From an uncultured Acidimicrobiales bacterium (GTDB taxonomy: Bacteria > Actinomycetota > Acidimicrobiia > Acidimicrobiales > Bin134), in assembly GCA_951813555.1 (NCBI GenBank), contig OX638344.1, forward strand, positions 62,001 through 126,000: 64,000 bases of DNA, given 5' to 3'. Below, piece after piece: positions 22,352 to 30,760 of the stretch. The notes under the pieces were generated by a model. That model saw only the letters and a list, made by a program, of their open reading frames with translations, ran no database searches and had not been told where the DNA came from. Within the stretch, counting starts at the first letter, position 1. Each line of letters begins with the position of its first letter. The position numbers and the translations under genes were made by a program.

Positions 22352-23308
22352 TCAGTAATCGAACACCGCGGGCAGCGAGTCGATGGGGCGGGCCTCGGGG
22401 TAGTGCTGGCTGATCTCGGCGGCATGGTCGGGGTCGTGGATGCGGTCGACGTCGAAGACGAGATCGATTCCCCGGTCGGCCAGATCGGCGTTGAAGCGGA
22501 CGGCTACGTCGTTTAACCCCAATGGGCTAGAGACCAGCCGGGTCCGGTGGTCGGCGTTGAAGTACACGTCGGCCTTCCACTGCACGCTGACCCGGATATC
22601 GGCCAGCGGCGAGCGATAGACCTCCTCGCCGTGGTCGATCACCACCCACTCCCCATCAGGGCGATCAGCGGGGGCCAGTTGAGCCATCGGCGTGATCTGA
22701 GGCTTGCCGATATCGAAGGGGCCGATCGCGTTGACCTGATGGAACATACCGTGGGTGTTGCCCATCAGCGCGGTATTGGCCATTTTGTCGGCGTGCTCTA
22801 CGGGCGGGTGATCAGGTCCGTAGGGCCAGTAGCGAATCCCACCGCCTTCCACGTCGTTGAGCCACCAAATGGCGGTGGCCTGGGGAAATGCCACATCGTC
22901 GAACAGGCCTGACTCCAGCATGGCCCGCAGCACCCACATCGGGGTGTTGGACTGGTCGCGGCCCGCGAACCGAGGGTTGTCGGTATGGGCCGGCCCCGCT
23001 ATGGGCATGGCCATCATCAGGTTCACATACACGCTGTGGGGCTCGACCATCTTGGTGCCGTAGTAAGCCCTGGCGCACTCCATATACCCCGGATGGTGGA
23101 AGAACACCTCCGATCCGGGAACCGCGAGGGTCTCGTTCACCCAGTCGCTACGGAACCACAGCGGACGGGTACGGGCGTGGGGATCGGAACCGGGGCTGTA
23201 CCAGCCGCCCAGCGCGGGGTATGGCGCCCTCTGGGCCAGCAGCTTGATGGCCGCTCCAACGTCGTCGAGCACATCGGTGAGGAGGATCGGCGGACCGGTC
23301 CCGTGCAT
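22352..23308 (-). CDS. 318-aa HxD-motif protein, possible Fe(II)/2-oxoglutarate-like oxygenase (copy 2)
   Basis: Same length as, and roughly three quarters identical by eye to, the protein encoded at 23322-24278. Conserved candidates for a metal facial triad are AHTDNP (His-x-Asp, near residue 115) and a distal His in HGMFHQVNAIGPFD, followed by ADIRVSVQWKAD, where Arg could bind a carboxylate cosubstrate. I could not place it in a named family. Also conserved: FPQATAIWWLNDVEGGGIRYWPYGP. A cytoplasmic, non-haem iron enzyme is an inference. It follows its paralogue with 13 bp between. Confidence 0.55.
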   Translation of the reverse strand: MHGTGPPILLTDVLDDVGAAIKLLAQRAPYPALGGWYSPGSDPHARTRPLWFRSDWVNETLAVPGSEVFFHHPGYMECARAYYGTKMVEPHSVYVNLMMAMPIAGPAHTDNPRFAGRDQSNTPMWVLRAMLESGLFDDVAFPQATAIWWLNDVEGGGIRYWPYGPDHPPVEHADKMANTALMGNTHGMFHQVNAIGPFDIGKPQITPMAQLAPADRPDGEWVVIDHGEEVYRSPLADIRVSVQWKADVYFNADHRTRLVSSPLGLNDVAVRFNADLADRGIDLVFDVDRIHDPDHAAEISQHYPEARPIDSLPAVFDY

Positions 23309-23321
23309 CGACCTATTCCGA

Positions 23322-24278
23322 TCAGTAGTCGAAGACCGAAGGCAACGCCTCGATGGGGCGGGCTTCCGGGTAGTGCTCGCTGATCTGCGTGGCGTGGTCG
23401 GGGTCGTCGATGCGGTCGGGATCGAAGCGAAGGTCGATCCCCCGCTCGTCGAGGTCGGCGTTGAACCGGGCGGCGATGTCGTCGCCGCTTAGGGGGTTGG
23501 AAGCCAGACGGTTCTTGTGATCGGCGTCGATGTACACGTCGGCCTTCCACAGCACACTGATGCGAATGTCGGCCAGTGGTGTGCGGTACACCTCCTCACC
23601 GTGGTCGGTGACCAACCAATCCCCATCAGGACTGGCGGCAGGAGCCAATTGGGCCATCGGGGTGACCCGGGGCGTGCCGATGTCGAAGGGTCCGATGGCG
23701 TTGACCTGGTGGAACATGCCGTGGTTGTCGCCCATCAGGGCAGTGTTGGCCATATTGCCCACATGCTCCTCGGGCGGCTGATCCGGCCCGTAGGGCCAGT
23801 AGCGGATTCCGCCGCCCTCCACGTCGTTGAGCCACCAGATTGCAGTGGCCTGCGGGAACGACAGGTCGTCGAACAGGCCCGACCACAGCATGGCCCGCAG
23901 CAGCCACATGGGGGTGTTGGTGCGGTCGCGGCCCGCAAACCGGGGGTTGTCGGTATGGGCCGGCCCCGCTTCGGGAATGGCCATCATCTGGTTCACATAC
24001 ACGCTGTGGGGCTCGACAATTTCAGCGCCGTAGTAGGCCTTGGCCGAGTCGATGTAAGCCGGATGGTGCAGGAACACCTCTGAGCCCGGCACGGCGATGG
24101 TCTCGTTCACCCAGTCGTCCCGGAACCACAGCGGACGGGTGCGGGCGTGGGGATCAGCGCCAGGGTTGTACCAGCCTCCCAGCGGCGCGTACGGAGCCTC
24201 CTGGGCCAGCAGCTTGACCGCGGCTCCCACATCGTCAAGCACGTCGGTCAGCAGAATCGGAGGATCAGCCACATGCAT
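23322..24278 (-). CDS. 318-aa HxD-motif protein, possible Fe(II)/2-oxoglutarate-like oxygenase (copy 1)
   Basis: 318 residues from ATG 24278; an upstream extension to 24464 would run antisense into the sulfatase and is rejected, and the chosen start makes it exactly as long as copy 2. It carries the same AHTDNP, HGMFHQVNAIGPFD and ADIRISVLWKADV segments. The pair is a tandem duplication, divergent from the sulfatase operon at 24326 with 47 bp between starts. The neighbourhood suggests action on a sulfated or oxygenated organic compound; no function can be assigned. Confidence 0.55.
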   Translation of the reverse strand: MHVADPPILLTDVLDDVGAAVKLLAQEAPYAPLGGWYNPGADPHARTRPLWFRDDWVNETIAVPGSEVFLHHPAYIDSAKAYYGAEIVEPHSVYVNQMMAIPEAGPAHTDNPRFAGRDRTNTPMWLLRAMLWSGLFDDLSFPQATAIWWLNDVEGGGIRYWPYGPDQPPEEHVGNMANTALMGDNHGMFHQVNAIGPFDIGTPRVTPMAQLAPAASPDGDWLVTDHGEEVYRTPLADIRISVLWKADVYIDADHKNRLASNPLSGDDIAARFNADLDERGIDLRFDPDRIDDPDHATQISEHYPEARPIEALPSVFDY

Positions 24279-24325
24279 CGGCACGACCGTACCAAAATCA
24301 AGGCTATGAATAAGCAGAGGAAGCC

Positions 24326-26008
24326 ATGACCAACGAGCGCCCAAACGTCTTGTGGGTGTCGTTTGAGGATTGCTCGCCGAGATTCGGCTGCTACGGCGAC
24401 CCGGTGGCCCGCACCCCCAACCTCGACCGGCTGGCTTCACAGGGCGGCCTTTGGACCAAGGCATTTACCACCGCGCCGGTGTGTGCTCCGTCGCGCAGCT
24501 CGGTGATAACCGGTATGCACCCGGTGACGCTGGGCACCCACCACATGCGCACCAACTGCGGTCCGCATCACGGCGGCAAGGGCATTCCCCGCTATGAGGC
24601 GGTTGTCCCCCACTATGTGCGGTGCTTTCCCGAATACCTGCGGGCGGCCGGCTATTTCTGCACCAACCGCAACAAGACCGACTACCAGTTCATCCCGCCC
24701 ATCACCGCGTGGGACTTGCCGGGAGGCCACTGGCGCGACCGGCCCGACCCCGACCAGCCGTTCTTCTCAGTGTTCAACCTGGATGAGACCCATGAGATGG
24801 CGGGGTGGGAGGGGAGCTTCTTCGGCGACAACGACATCGACCTCGACTCCATCGAAGTGCCGCCCTACTTTCCCGACACCCCCAAGGTGCGGGAATCGCT
24901 GGCCCAGGTGTACACGGCTATTGAGCATTGCGACCGGCTGCTGGGCGACCTTCTCGGCGAACTTGACGAGGACGGCCTAGCCGATTCCACCGCGGTGTTC
25001 GTGTGGACCGACCACGGCCCCTTGCCCCGGGGCAAGCGCTGGCCCTACGACAGCGGCATCCACAGCCCCCTCATAGTCCGCTGGCCCGGAGCCATCGAGC
25101 CGGGAACAATCAGCGACGAGTTGGTGAGCACCATGGACTTAGGCCCGACGGTGCTGTCGATCTGCGGGGTGGAAGTCCCCCGTCACCTCCACGGGCGCCC
25201 GTTCTTCGGCCCCGACGCCCATGGTGGGCGCGACTACGTCTTCATCTCCCGGGATCGCTACGACGAGATGTACGACACCGTGCGGGCCAGCCGGGATCAG
25301 CGGTTCAAGTACATCCGCCACTACGACCCCGCCCGGCCTTACATGATGTGGAACTCGTTTCGGAACAACCATCCGATCATGCAGGAGATGTGGCGGTTGT
25401 ACGCGACCGGCGAGCTCGAAGGGCCCCCAGCGCAAACCATGGCTGACAATCGACCGGCCGAGGAGCTGTACGACACCGAGGCCGACCCCCACGAGATCGA
25501 GAACCTGGCCGGCGACCCGGCCTATCGAGAGGTGCTCGAGCGCCACCGGGCCGCTCTGGAGCAATGGCAGCGAGACGTGGGCGACCTGGGCATGGTGCCC
25601 GAGGAGACGATGGTGGCCCAGATGTGGCCGGGGGGCGTGCAGCCCGTCACCGATCCCCCCAAGTTCATCGTGTTGGGCGGCGGGCACCATGGCACCCAAG
25701 CCAGTCCCAAAGGCGGGACGTTCAAAAGCCCCGTGGTCCTCCAAATGCAATGCAGCACCCAAGGGGCGTCCATTGGCTACACATTGGAAGACGACCCTCT
25801 GCCCGACGCGCCCGCTGATCTTGACGCGCAGTTTTCCGCCGTGCTGGGCCACAATCCCCAAGCCGGAGAACCTCCGCGCCGATTGTTGTACCACGAGCCG
25901 CTGAGGCTCCCAGTCGGTGAAACCCGCATCCGGGCCTTCGCCCACCGCATCGGCTACCAGCGAAGCCCGGAGTCGGTGGCCACGTTCTTCGTTGAATCAG
26001 ACGACTAA
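24326..26008 (+). CDS. sulfatase (type I, formylglycine-dependent)
   Basis: 560 residues. NVLWVSFEDCSPRFGCYGDP gives the N-terminal metal-binding acid, and APVCAPSRSSVITG contains the C-x-P-S-R motif with Cys53, to be converted to formylglycine. HTDHGP-like text WTDHGPLPRGKRWPYDSGIHSPLIVRWP supplies the C-terminal metal ligands. It resembles heparan N-sulfatase-like members and hydrolyses a sulfate ester or sulfamate. No signal peptide is visible, so it acts in the cytoplasm unless exported otherwise. First of four genes on this strand with short gaps; AGAGGAAG precedes the ATG. Confidence 0.93.
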   Translation: MTNERPNVLWVSFEDCSPRFGCYGDPVARTPNLDRLASQGGLWTKAFTTAPVCAPSRSSVITGMHPVTLGTHHMRTNCGPHHGGKGIPRYEAVVPHYVRCFPEYLRAAGYFCTNRNKTDYQFIPPITAWDLPGGHWRDRPDPDQPFFSVFNLDETHEMAGWEGSFFGDNDIDLDSIEVPPYFPDTPKVRESLAQVYTAIEHCDRLLGDLLGELDEDGLADSTAVFVWTDHGPLPRGKRWPYDSGIHSPLIVRWPGAIEPGTISDELVSTMDLGPTVLSICGVEVPRHLHGRPFFGPDAHGGRDYVFISRDRYDEMYDTVRASRDQRFKYIRHYDPARPYMMWNSFRNNHPIMQEMWRLYATGELEGPPAQTMADNRPAEELYDTEADPHEIENLAGDPAYREVLERHRAALEQWQRDVGDLGMVPEETMVAQMWPGGVQPVTDPPKFIVLGGGHHGTQASPKGGTFKSPVVLQMQCSTQGASIGYTLEDDPLPDAPADLDAQFSAVLGHNPQAGEPPRRLLYHEPLRLPVGETRIRAFAHRIGYQRSPESVATFFVESDD

Positions 26009-26055
26009 GTCGCCGAGCGCCCATACTGGAAGCGCCTCGCGAAAGGACGCTTTTG

Positions 26056-27579
26056 ATGCGGATCCTCTATATCGACATCGACACGCTCCGGGCTGATCAC
26101 CTGGGGTGCGCGGGGTATCACCGCAAGACCACCCCGAACATCGACGCGTTGGCTGCCGAGGGGGTGCGGTTCTCCAATGTCTACGCGTCGGACGTGCCCT
26201 GCCTGCCCAGCCGGACCGCGTTGATCACCGGCATGTTCGGGATCCGCAACGGGGTCGCCAACCACGGGGGCATGGCGGCCGATCTTCGGCCCCAGGGCGC
26301 CGACCGCAGCTTCTTCTCTGCGATCGCGGCCAACTCCTGGGCGTCGCGCTTCTATTGGTCGGGCTATCACACCGCGTCGGTGTCCAGCTTCCCGTTCCGC
26401 CACTCAGCCTCCTGGTGGACCAGCGGGTTCATGGAGAACATGAACCTCATGCGGGGCTTCGGCGGCGAGCGGGCCGACCAGGTGCTGCCCGGAGCGCTGC
26501 GCTGGCTGGACGACAATGCCGCTCAAGAAGACTGGTTCTTCCACGTCCATCTGTGGGATCCCCACACCCCCTACAACACGCCGGACGACTACGGGAATCC
26601 GTTTGAAGGAGATCCCGTGCCGGCTTGGCACACCGAGGAAGTGCGGGCCCACAACTGGACCCTGGCCGGCCCCCACTCGGCTCAAGAGCCCTGGGGGTTC
26701 AAGCCCGATGAGTGGGGCCCACCCCCGCCCCGCCAGCCTTGGAACCTATCGACCATGGACGAGGTCAAGCAGACCTTTGACGGCTACGACACCGGCATCC
26801 GATACGCCGACGACGCGGTAGGCACCCTGATGAACAAGCTGGCCGACCAGGGGGTGATGGACGATACCGCCATCTTGGTCTCCTCCGACCACGGCGAGGC
26901 CTTCGGCGAGCTGGGGGTGTACGCCGATCACCAGGCAGCCGACGAAACCACCTGCCATATCCCCTCGGTGCTGCGGTGGCCGGGAGTCGAGCCCCAGGTG
27001 CACGAGGGGCTGCTGTACCACCTCGACGTAGGCGCCACCATCGTGGATCTGGCCGGCATCGACGTACCCTTCTTGTGGGACGGCAAGTCGGTGGCCGATG
27101 ACATCAGAACCGGCGACCACGGAGGGCGAGAGTTCCTCGTGCTGTCGCAGGGGGCGTGGTCGGTGCAGCGGGGCGTCCGCTGGGACGACCACCTCTACCT
27201 GCGGACTTGGCACGACGGCTACCACGCGGCCTGGAACGACGAAATGCTGTTCGACATCAGCGCCGACCCCCACCAGACCGCCGATCTGGCCGAACAGACC
27301 CCCCTGCTGCTGGCCGACAGCCGAGACATCCTCGCATCGTGGACCGACGACCAGATGAGCCGCAGTTACAGCCCCATAGACCCGCTGGAGATCGTCATGG
27401 AAGAAGGCGGCCCCTTCCACTGCCAAGGCCACCTGCCCGAGTATCTGGAGCGCCTCGAAGCGACCGGTCGATCCGAAGCCGCGGCGGTACTTCGAGAGCG
27501 CCATTCGGGCGACCAGACTTCCACCGGCCTCTCGGGGATCCCTAAAGACGTGCTTGAGAGCCTCGGAGTCGACAATTGA
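26056..27579 (+). CDS. sulfatase (type I)
   Basis: 507 residues from ATG 26056 (GAAAGGA 8 bases upstream). RILYIDIDTLRADHLGCAGY has the metal-binding Asp pair; SDVPCLPSRTALITG gives C-x-P-S-R with Cys49 for formylglycine. VSSDHGEAFGELGVYADHQAADE fits the distal metal site of arylsulfatase-like members. It shares only motif-level similarity with the preceding sulfatase, so the two probably act on different bonds or positions of a substrate. Its stop overlaps the TTG start of the DapA-like gene. Confidence 0.92.
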   Translation: MRILYIDIDTLRADHLGCAGYHRKTTPNIDALAAEGVRFSNVYASDVPCLPSRTALITGMFGIRNGVANHGGMAADLRPQGADRSFFSAIAANSWASRFYWSGYHTASVSSFPFRHSASWWTSGFMENMNLMRGFGGERADQVLPGALRWLDDNAAQEDWFFHVHLWDPHTPYNTPDDYGNPFEGDPVPAWHTEEVRAHNWTLAGPHSAQEPWGFKPDEWGPPPPRQPWNLSTMDEVKQTFDGYDTGIRYADDAVGTLMNKLADQGVMDDTAILVSSDHGEAFGELGVYADHQAADETTCHIPSVLRWPGVEPQVHEGLLYHLDVGATIVDLAGIDVPFLWDGKSVADDIRTGDHGGREFLVLSQGAWSVQRGVRWDDHLYLRTWHDGYHAAWNDEMLFDISADPHQTADLAEQTPLLLADSRDILASWTDDQMSRSYSPIDPLEIVMEEGGPFHCQGHLPEYLERLEATGRSEAAAVLRERHSGDQTSTGLSGIPKDVLESLGVDN

Positions 27580-28502
27580 CGCCGGTACTGCCCGGTAGGA
27601 CCATCACCGGGATGTCGGCCATCCTTTTGCCCCATCTCGACTCGGCCACAGTCGACTGGGCGTCGTTAGACGCCCACATCGTCCGCACCCATGAAGCCGG
27701 GCTTACCCCGGCGGTGAACATGGACACCGGCTACGTCCAGCTGATCGATGCCGTCACCCGGTTGCAGGTGCTCGACCGGGCTGAGGCCATCACCGGCGGC
27801 GATTTCGTGGCCGGGGCGTTCACAGCCGACCAGCCGGGGGCGGCATTTGACCTCGATGCCTACCTCCGGGCCGTCGAGGAGATCGCCGTCCGGGGCGGCC
27901 TGCCGGTGATATTCCCGTCCCACGGGCTAAACGGCCACGGCGACGACGCCTGGCTCGACGCCCACGCCCGGCTGGCCGCCCAAATCGACCGGTTCATCGG
28001 GTTCGAGCTCGGCCCCATGTTCGTGCCCTACGGCCGCATCGTGTCGCTGGACACCTATCGGGGATTGCTGGAACTGCCCCAGTGCGTAGGGGCCAAGCAC
28101 TCGTCGCTCGACCGGGAACTGGAGTGGGACCGGCTGACGTTGCGAGACGAAATGCGCCCCGATTTCATGGTGCTGACCGGCAACGACCTGGCCATCGACA
28201 TGGTGATGTACGGCTCCGACTACCTGCTGGGCCTGTCCACCTTCGCCCCCGACAAATTCGCCGAGCGCGACCGCCTGTGGGCCGAGGGCGACCCCGGCTT
28301 CTACCAGATCAACGACGTTCTCCAATACCTCGGCCACTTCACCTTCCGCCCACCGGTGCCGGCCTACCGCCACAGCGCGGCCGCGTTCCTCCAGATGCGG
28401 GGCTGGGCCGAGAGCGCAGCCGTGCCTGCCGGCGCGCCCACCCGCCCCGACAGCGACCAAGACATCCTGCGCGACATCGGCGAACGGCTGGGAGTGCTGT
28501 AG
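27576..28502 (+). CDS. dihydrodipicolinate synthase (DapA)-family aldolase-like protein
   Basis: 308 residues from TTG 27576, which overlaps the sulfatase stop (TTGA) and has GGAG about 9 bases ahead; ATG 27612 is an alternative. The barrel carries GYVQLID, VIFPSHGLNGHGDDAW and QCVGAKHSSLDRELEW, where Lys of AKHSS is at the Schiff-base position. Such proteins cleave or form C-C bonds of 2-oxo acids; this member is diverged and the reaction is unknown. It is in an operon with two sulfatases and an OYE-type reductase. Confidence 0.7.
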   Translation: MTPVLPGRTITGMSAILLPHLDSATVDWASLDAHIVRTHEAGLTPAVNMDTGYVQLIDAVTRLQVLDRAEAITGGDFVAGAFTADQPGAAFDLDAYLRAVEEIAVRGGLPVIFPSHGLNGHGDDAWLDAHARLAAQIDRFIGFELGPMFVPYGRIVSLDTYRGLLELPQCVGAKHSSLDRELEWDRLTLRDEMRPDFMVLTGNDLAIDMVMYGSDYLLGLSTFAPDKFAERDRLWAEGDPGFYQINDVLQYLGHFTFRPPVPAYRHSAAAFLQMRGWAESAAVPAGAPTRPDSDQDILRDIGERLGVL

Positions 28503-28505
28503 CCG

Positions 28506-29918
28506 ATGCCCCGGTTCAAGCAGGTGAAGAACCTGACCAGCGTGGCCGCGCTGCGCGACTACCTAGGGGATCTCGGGGTGGAGATCCCGCTCGACGACGA
28601 GGTGGACCCCGCCGGGGTGCTGGCTCAGCCGATGGAGATCACCGACGGCTTAGCCGGAACGAAGACTGCCCCCAACCGATGGGCCGTGCTGCCCATGGAG
28701 GGCTGGGACGGAGAGGCCGACGGGCGACCGTCCGACCTGGTCCGGCGTCGGTGGGACCGGTTCGCGGCCAGTGGAGCCGGGCTGGTGTGGGGCGAAGCCA
28801 CCGCGGTCAGGCCCGACGGGCGGGCCAACCCCAACCAGTTGGTACTGGATGAGACCACCGTTGATGACCTCGCCGCGCTGTGTAATCGACTGGACCCAGC
28901 ACAGGTGACGGTTCTCCAACTCACCCACTCCGGCCGCTATTCCCGACCCACCGCCGCCGGACCGGCCCCCAAGACGGTGTACGAACACCCGCTGCTGGAT
29001 GCCCGGGCCGGTTCAGGGCCGAACGAGGTGCTCACCGATGATGAGCTGGACGAACTGGTCGAGCAGTTCGCCGACCGGGCGGTGCTGGCTCGCCAGGCCG
29101 GATTCGACTTCGTGGACATCAAGGCCTGCCACGGCTATCTGGGCCACGAGTTCCTTTCGGCGGTCGATCGCCCCGGCCCCTACGGCGGAGACCTGGAAGG
29201 CCGGACCCTCTTTTTGAGGTCGATCATCGAGCGGACCCGCCGGAGGTCCCCCGAACTTGGGGTAGCGGTCCGACTGTCGCTGTTCGACTTTGTCCCCCAT
29301 ACCGCGGGTGAAGGCGGCGTCGGGGTTCCTGAGATCACCGGCCCCTACCGGCTGGCGTTCGGGGGCGACGGTTCGGGACTTGGCATCGACCTCTCCGAAG
29401 CTCACCGGTTGCTGGAGATGCTGAGCGATCTCGGCGTGGGGCTGGTGTGCGCCTCCGCGGGCAGCCCGTACTACGTGCCCCACATCCAGCGGCCCGCCTA
29501 CTTCCCCCCCTCCGATGGCTACCAACCGCCCGAAGACCCCTTAGTGGGAGTGGCCCGGCTGATTGCGGCCGCCGAAGAAATCACCCAGCACCATCCCGAG
29601 ATACAGGTGGTGGGCGCCGGCTTGTCGTATCTCCAGGAATGGCTGCCCAATGTGGGGCAGGCCCTGGTGGCCCGGGGCACAGCCGACGCAATCGGCTTGG
29701 GCCGCATGATCCTGGCGTACCCGCAAATGCCTGCCGACGTACTGGCCGGGAGAGAACTCGACCGGCGCCTCATCTGCCGCACCTTCTCCGACTGCACCAC
29801 TGCTCCCCGCAACGGCCTGATCTCGGGGTGTTACCCGCTGGACGAATTCTACAACCGGCGAGAAGAGCGCATACAGCTCGCGGCGTTCAAGAAAGAGGCC
29901 AAGGCCCGACTGCGCTGA
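28506..29918 (+). CDS. NADH:flavin oxidoreductase, Old Yellow Enzyme family
   Basis: 470 residues, starting 3 bp after the previous stop. FMN-barrel motifs: QPMEITDGLAGTKTAPNRWAVLPMEG, VLQLTHSGRYSRP (active-site His), DFVDIKACHGYLGHEFLSAVDRPGPYGGDLEGRTLF, and GTADAIGLGRMILAYPQMP. A C-terminal Cys-rich tail (ICRTFSDCTTAPRNGLISGCYPL) could hold an iron-sulfur cluster as in 2,4-dienoyl-CoA reductase-like members, but no second NAD domain follows. It would reduce an activated C=C bond. Last gene of the sulfatase operon. Confidence 0.9.
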   Translation: MPRFKQVKNLTSVAALRDYLGDLGVEIPLDDEVDPAGVLAQPMEITDGLAGTKTAPNRWAVLPMEGWDGEADGRPSDLVRRRWDRFAASGAGLVWGEATAVRPDGRANPNQLVLDETTVDDLAALCNRLDPAQVTVLQLTHSGRYSRPTAAGPAPKTVYEHPLLDARAGSGPNEVLTDDELDELVEQFADRAVLARQAGFDFVDIKACHGYLGHEFLSAVDRPGPYGGDLEGRTLFLRSIIERTRRRSPELGVAVRLSLFDFVPHTAGEGGVGVPEITGPYRLAFGGDGSGLGIDLSEAHRLLEMLSDLGVGLVCASAGSPYYVPHIQRPAYFPPSDGYQPPEDPLVGVARLIAAAEEITQHHPEIQVVGAGLSYLQEWLPNVGQALVARGTADAIGLGRMILAYPQMPADVLAGRELDRRLICRTFSDCTTAPRNGLISGCYPLDEFYNRREERIQLAAFKKEAKARLR

Positions 29919-29923
29919 ACGCC

Positions 29924-30547
29924 CTACCCGGGGGGAGGCTGGAGTGCCCCGAGGCAGAAGGCCCAGAGCGGGTCGAACCGGGCGTGAGTCGAGCCCACCC
30001 GGCCGAGCGCGAATATATGCGCGGCCAGCGAGACATCGAAGAACAGATCCGACAGCTCCTCCACGTCGATGTCCGATCGGATCGACCCATCGGCCACCCC
30101 ATCGGCGATGATGCCAGTGATGAGCTGCCGCAGGGGATCCCAGGCCAGCCGCAGGCCCTCGGGTCGGGCGGCCGCCAATTGGTTGTGCAGTGTGGCCATG
30201 GAGCGGACGATCTTCGCCGGCGGCGCATCCTGGCCTCTCACAAAGTCCCACAAGGTCCGGACACAAATCTCGAGCCTGACCAGTGGAGGGGCTCCCGCTT
30301 GCACGGTGGCGGGAATGTGCTCCACGAGCTGGGTGATCAGCTCCTCGAATAGGGCTAAAACAAGGTCATCCTTGGAGGAGAACAGCTGGTAGAAGCGCCG
30401 CAGTGAGCCTCCCGAGCGCTGCACCACGTCCTGCACGGTGAACTCCACCGATCCTTCCTCTTCGAGCAGGGCCAACGCGGCGTGCACGAACTCGCCGCTG
30501 CGAGCCAAGGCCTGAATTCGGGCGCTATCCAATGACCGCTCGAGCAT
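29924..30547 (-). CDS. TetR-family transcriptional regulator
   Basis: 207 residues from ATG 30547, supported by GGGAG six bases upstream. The helix-turn-helix is FTVQDVVQRSGGSLRRFYQLFSSKDDLVLALFEEL (about 37-72); the rest is an all-helical ligand domain. The frame is also open upstream through the 21-bp repeats, where it would encode a heptad repeat E-N-x-x-x-x-x, with ATGs at 30685 and 30694 but poor ribosome sites. The gene diverges from a P450 gene, and the eight-box array lies between them, so it probably controls both. Confidence 0.85.
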   Translation of the reverse strand: MLERSLDSARIQALARSGEFVHAALALLEEEGSVEFTVQDVVQRSGGSLRRFYQLFSSKDDLVLALFEELITQLVEHIPATVQAGAPPLVRLEICVRTLWDFVRGQDAPPAKIVRSMATLHNQLAAARPEGLRLAWDPLRQLITGIIADGVADGSIRSDIDVEELSDLFFDVSLAAHIFALGRVGSTHARFDPLWAFCLGALQPPPG

Positions 30548-30589
30548 GCGCTGCTCCCAGGTGCTGAGCGCAGTCAGTTCGGAATCTGC

Positions 30590-30743
30590 GTTCTCAGCTT
30601 GGATATCTGGGTTCTCAACGCCGATTTCTACGTTCTCAGCATCGGTTTCTATGTTCTCAGTGTCGATATCAAAATTCTCAGGCATGACTCTCATGTTCTC
30701 ATAGTTGATATTTAAGTTCTCTTGTGCGAGAATTATATTCTCA
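30590..30743. repeat. eight GTTCTCA boxes at exact 21-bp spacing (operator array)
   Basis: Boxes start at 30590, 30611, 30632, 30653, 30674, 30695, 30716 and 30737. Five are GTTCTCA, two ATTCTCA, one GTTCTCT. Between boxes the sequence varies but often keeps GATwTC near the middle of the unit. The spacing equals two DNA helical turns, so all boxes face the same side. The array fills the gap between the TetR gene and the P450 gene and ends 2 bp before the P450 ribosome site (AAGGAG at 30746). It is best read as a cooperative operator. Confidence 0.85.
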
Positions 30744-30760
30744 GCAAGGAGAAGCGGGTT

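Noticed and set aside
24279..24464. Extension of the first HxD protein into the sulfatase
   Set aside because: The extension is antisense to a clear sulfatase start, and ATG 24278 makes both paralogues 318 residues long.
30590..30743. CRISPR array
   Set aside because: Repeats are 7 bp and spacers 14 bp, far too short, and no cas genes are present. The phased spacing suggests operators.
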